Origin: Fasciola hepatica
Taxonomy: Eukaryota > Platyhelminthes > Trematoda > Plagiorchiida > Fasciolidae
DNA: 64,000 nucleotides
Assembly: GCA_948099385.1 (NCBI GenBank)
Contig: CANUEZ040000161.1
Span: 3,596,001 to 3,660,000 of the forward strand
Direction: 5' to 3'
Every line of letters begins with the position of its first letter. The first letter of the stretch is position 1. Below, in pieces: positions 61,850 to 64,000 of the stretch. The notes below the pieces were generated by a model. The model made no database searches. It had not been told where the DNA came from and saw only the letters and a program-made list of their open reading frames with translations. The position numbers and the translations under genes were made by a program.

Positions 61850-63060
61850 AGGACTCCTGATGTTGCTAATGTAGTACAGCTTCATTGTCGAGTCCGTCGA
61901 AAACCTAGATGAACCATTATAGAAGTCGAAGCATCACCTGCCTGTTTTTCACGCCGATGCCGCTAACACCGCTGCACTGGGCTCGAGGAGCGGGGTGGAA
62001 GCTGATTTCAGTGGGGCAGGTCGAGCTTCGGCGGACCTGATCCTAGTAGCGTACTGTACGTCTCCCATGCGCCATCGTCCATGTATCACCTCCCCTGACT
62101 CCACTTCAAACCCATCCGAGTAGGTACGTAACTCTCCTGCCTGTGTTGTACGATCAGAAGGCAGGCTCATGGGATCCGTGTCTCCTAGTCCCTTAAAAAT
62201 GATCAAGAATTCTTCCCGCTTCACCCGGTTTTCTCGATCAAGTGCTTGGTCCCAATCGACTTTCTCAGGGCAGGGCTGCTACAGCATCCTCTTTCCGGGT
62301 AGCAACCGGGAAGTGACAAAGTCGAGTGGGTAGAACAGGCTAAGGGCGGCTGACAATATGCCACAACGAAAAATTGGTTGGCCGGGGACTTTCAGCTAAA
62401 AAATGTCGTCCTTTTCCGCTTCCAGTCGTATTCTCAGAGCACGCTCTGGGGAGAATGGACAGCCTTTTGAATCTCGAGCCCCTTCGGCCCTCTGGTGGTG
62501 CGGAATGGCTTCAAGCTCTTCCGAAGCGTTCGAAATTTATTTCGCTAGGTGGCAACCTTCCTCCTTTAGCAGTACTGGTAGACACCTAAATTGTGTTTGG
62601 GCCTAATCAACATCATCGAAATACCCAAAGTGGTCGTCGAATAATAAATTTCTTCTGACGCTGTCTGCTACGGACGGATGAAACGGAGTTCCATATTTGT
62701 TCGTGGTTACTCGTAGAGCGTAGTTCGCAAACAAATGATGATGATATCGCTCCGCATGGATAGGCTGCCATTTTATGATTTGTCACCGATTTGTCCAGGT
62801 CGTCCACGTTTCAGCGTAAGAATCGCAAAGCACCTCACTTCTTTACCAGATTTTTCACCTCGAGAAAAATTTCTCTGATGTCGGCTGACAAGGCCACTCA
62901 ACCTATTCCAAAACGACAAAACGCGCCAGTCAGCGGCGTTGTCTATCCGGGCCTTTGTGACTGACGATCACTTAACGACCTGCCTTGGAACTTGGACGCA
63001 AAATCGAAGACAATCCCGCAGCTTTTCGGGTTTTCTTGGAGTAAAAACTGGGTGGTGAGG
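61850..63060 (-). pseudogene. BEL/Pao reverse transcriptase and RNase H (copy 2)
   Basis: RT on the minus strand: FDFASKFQGRSLSDR (about 63020), VALSADIREIF (about 62880, first catalytic Asp present), AAYPCGAISSSFVCELRS (about 62750) and LFDDHFGYFDD (about 62620), which keeps two Asp residues where the first copy has only one. RNase H: LRTYSDGFEVESGEVIHGRW (about 62120-62060) and RIRSAEARPAPLKSAS correspond to the first copy's LHAFSDASEVGYGAVVYGRW and RILFAKARVAPLKSVS. Stops interrupt RT after GRPG and before VALSAD. It is not functional. Confidence 0.88.
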
Positions 63061-63099
63061 CAGTAACCATATCCTTTATTGGCCGTCTGTGGCTGCAGG

Positions 63100-64000
63100 C
63101 ACCTTATCAGAGTAGCCAACACCTTCTTTTTGAGTCATTACTTCAGCCTACCATTGCCGGGGACCCCGATACCGGCCGAAGCTTTCTTCCAAGCTTCGAG
63201 GTCTTTGAAGAACTTAAATTGTGTTGCCAACCGAAAGGTGGGCTTGTGCATGTCACGGGAGGAAGACCTCAAAGCGGGTTTTAAAGCCTTTGGTTCACTG
63301 TCGTACCGTCTGCAATGCTAAGGGGTCCTCTCGAGGTAGCGATAATCATTTGTCTCTAAGGCCATGAAACTTCTCTCCGTACAAGAGCTGCAACTGGCAC
63401 TCTATATGGTCCGTTTCCTCTGGCACAATTTACGGAACCAAGTCCCCAGGCTGGGCAATATGGTGTTCATCCTAGTGTCGTGCTTACGGTGTACGATGTC
63501 TGGCGGTCGCCCACTCTCTGGTCCAGCAGCCAATGTGCTTCTGGCACGTAGCAGCTGATTTGATCATCTACTTCGTCATACCCCGGTTCAAGACGGTTAC
63601 ATCTTGCAAGTGGGGCCACGTAGTTGAAATTGCACTCATCAACCTTGGTGCTTGCGCAGGGAGAACGGCCAATGTAAAAGTCTCCGTTGATTCGATTTTC
63701 TCGTTGACAACTAGGAAGACGAGCTGCAATGTCAGCCGATCTGCAATTAATACTTGCGTTCCGTCCACCGTGCTCACGGCGAACGATGTCGTGCTTTTAG
63801 CGAGCCGGTGTTTATCTACAAACCGCCCCTTCACCAGGGTAGTGTCCGATCTGCTATAGACGAAGGCAAGGCGTTGACCGCCCCATTGAGATCATCACTC
63901 CTACAGCAACCACCTCTGGCCGTATTGGATTATTGGCGGACCCTGACGTCAGGCAGGCCACACTGGGATTTGCATTTGCCTCTGGTGCGGTTTCTTTTAC
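63100..64000 (-). pseudogene. BEL/Pao protease region and linker (copy 2)
   Basis: Reading from 64000 on the minus strand: a gag-end segment (ANANPSVACLTS) aligns with the first copy's SAKPSVICSTS. The protease follows, but its active site reads FVYSRSDTTLV (about 63865-63835) where the first copy has FVDSGSDTTLV, so the catalytic Asp and the Gly are both replaced. FVDKHRLAKSTTSFAVSTV, LQLVFLVVNEKIESTETFTL and STTWPHLQDVTV follow in good register. The linker (ALQTVRQ, near 63270) and GYSDKVPAATD-type block lead into RT. Frame changes are present between about 63860 and 63835 and after 63570. Confidence 0.88.

Larger units (their letters stand above)
60079..64000 (-). mobile_element. Second BEL/Pao retrotransposon, decayed, truncated by window edge
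   Basis: Read from the right edge leftwards on the minus strand, the blocks of the first BEL element reappear in the same order: end of gag, protease, linker, RT, RNase H, integrase and the C-terminal DUF5641-like domain, with a stop at about 60079. Similarity at protein level is clear but far from identity, and stops and frameshifts occur throughout, so this is an older or different member of the family. The 5' LTR and most of gag lie beyond position 64000. No 3' LTR was recognised. Confidence 0.92.

Overview
This window looks like repeat-rich intergenic DNA from a metazoan nuclear genome. A flatworm, most likely a trematode, is my best guess. I infer this from the mix of BEL/Pao and Ty3/Gypsy LTR elements with CR1-like LINEs and from tRNA-headed repeats of a kind I associate with trematodes; nothing here proves the taxon. 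I recognise no spliced host protein gene, no bacterial-type operon, no rRNA and no CRISPR array. All coding potential I could assign belongs to retrotransposons.

Layout. 1-5050: mostly unassigned sequence, with a degenerate tRNA-like element on the minus strand (941-1014), a 56-bp (AT)n tract (1645-1700) and a scrap of Gypsy-type gag (2266-2412). 5050-14400: a nested pair. An old CR1-like LINE on the minus strand (endonuclease and 5' half of the reverse transcriptase at 12781-14400, 3' half of the RT and C-terminus at 5050-6096) is split by a much younger BEL/Pao element on the plus strand (6097-12780). The BEL element has 379-bp LTRs that differ at 8 sites. It carries an almost intact RT-RNase H-integrase frame, but gag/protease is broken by stops and frameshifts and the RT catalytic box reads YVDG. 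14400-20430: unassigned DNA containing a BEL gag fragment on the minus strand, a pyrimidine-rich block that ends in (TTA)n, and a (TA)n tract. 20430-21300: decayed Gypsy gag/protease on the plus strand.

21316-42763 is the dominant feature: about 53.6 head-to-tail copies of one 400-bp unit, almost identical throughout. Each copy carries a tRNA-like head with a perfect Pol III B box. Flanking it on the right, after about 1 kb of unassigned DNA, are decayed Gypsy RT (43770-44235) and RT/RNase H (45235-45990) in the same orientation as the gag/protease on the left. The satellite may therefore have grown inside one old Gypsy copy.

46780-53975: three decayed CR1-like LINE copies, all on the plus strand, the last with endonuclease, RT and C-terminal parts. 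53976-60078: the largest stretch I cannot assign; its right end is probably the 3' UTR of the next element. 60079-64000: a second, far more decayed BEL/Pao element on the minus strand, running off the right edge, with integrase, RNase H, RT and protease in the expected order and an inactivated protease site.

The elements do not form a pathway. The window is a record of successive insertions and one large tandem expansion. Its most unusual component is the homogeneous 400-bp array of tRNA-like units.
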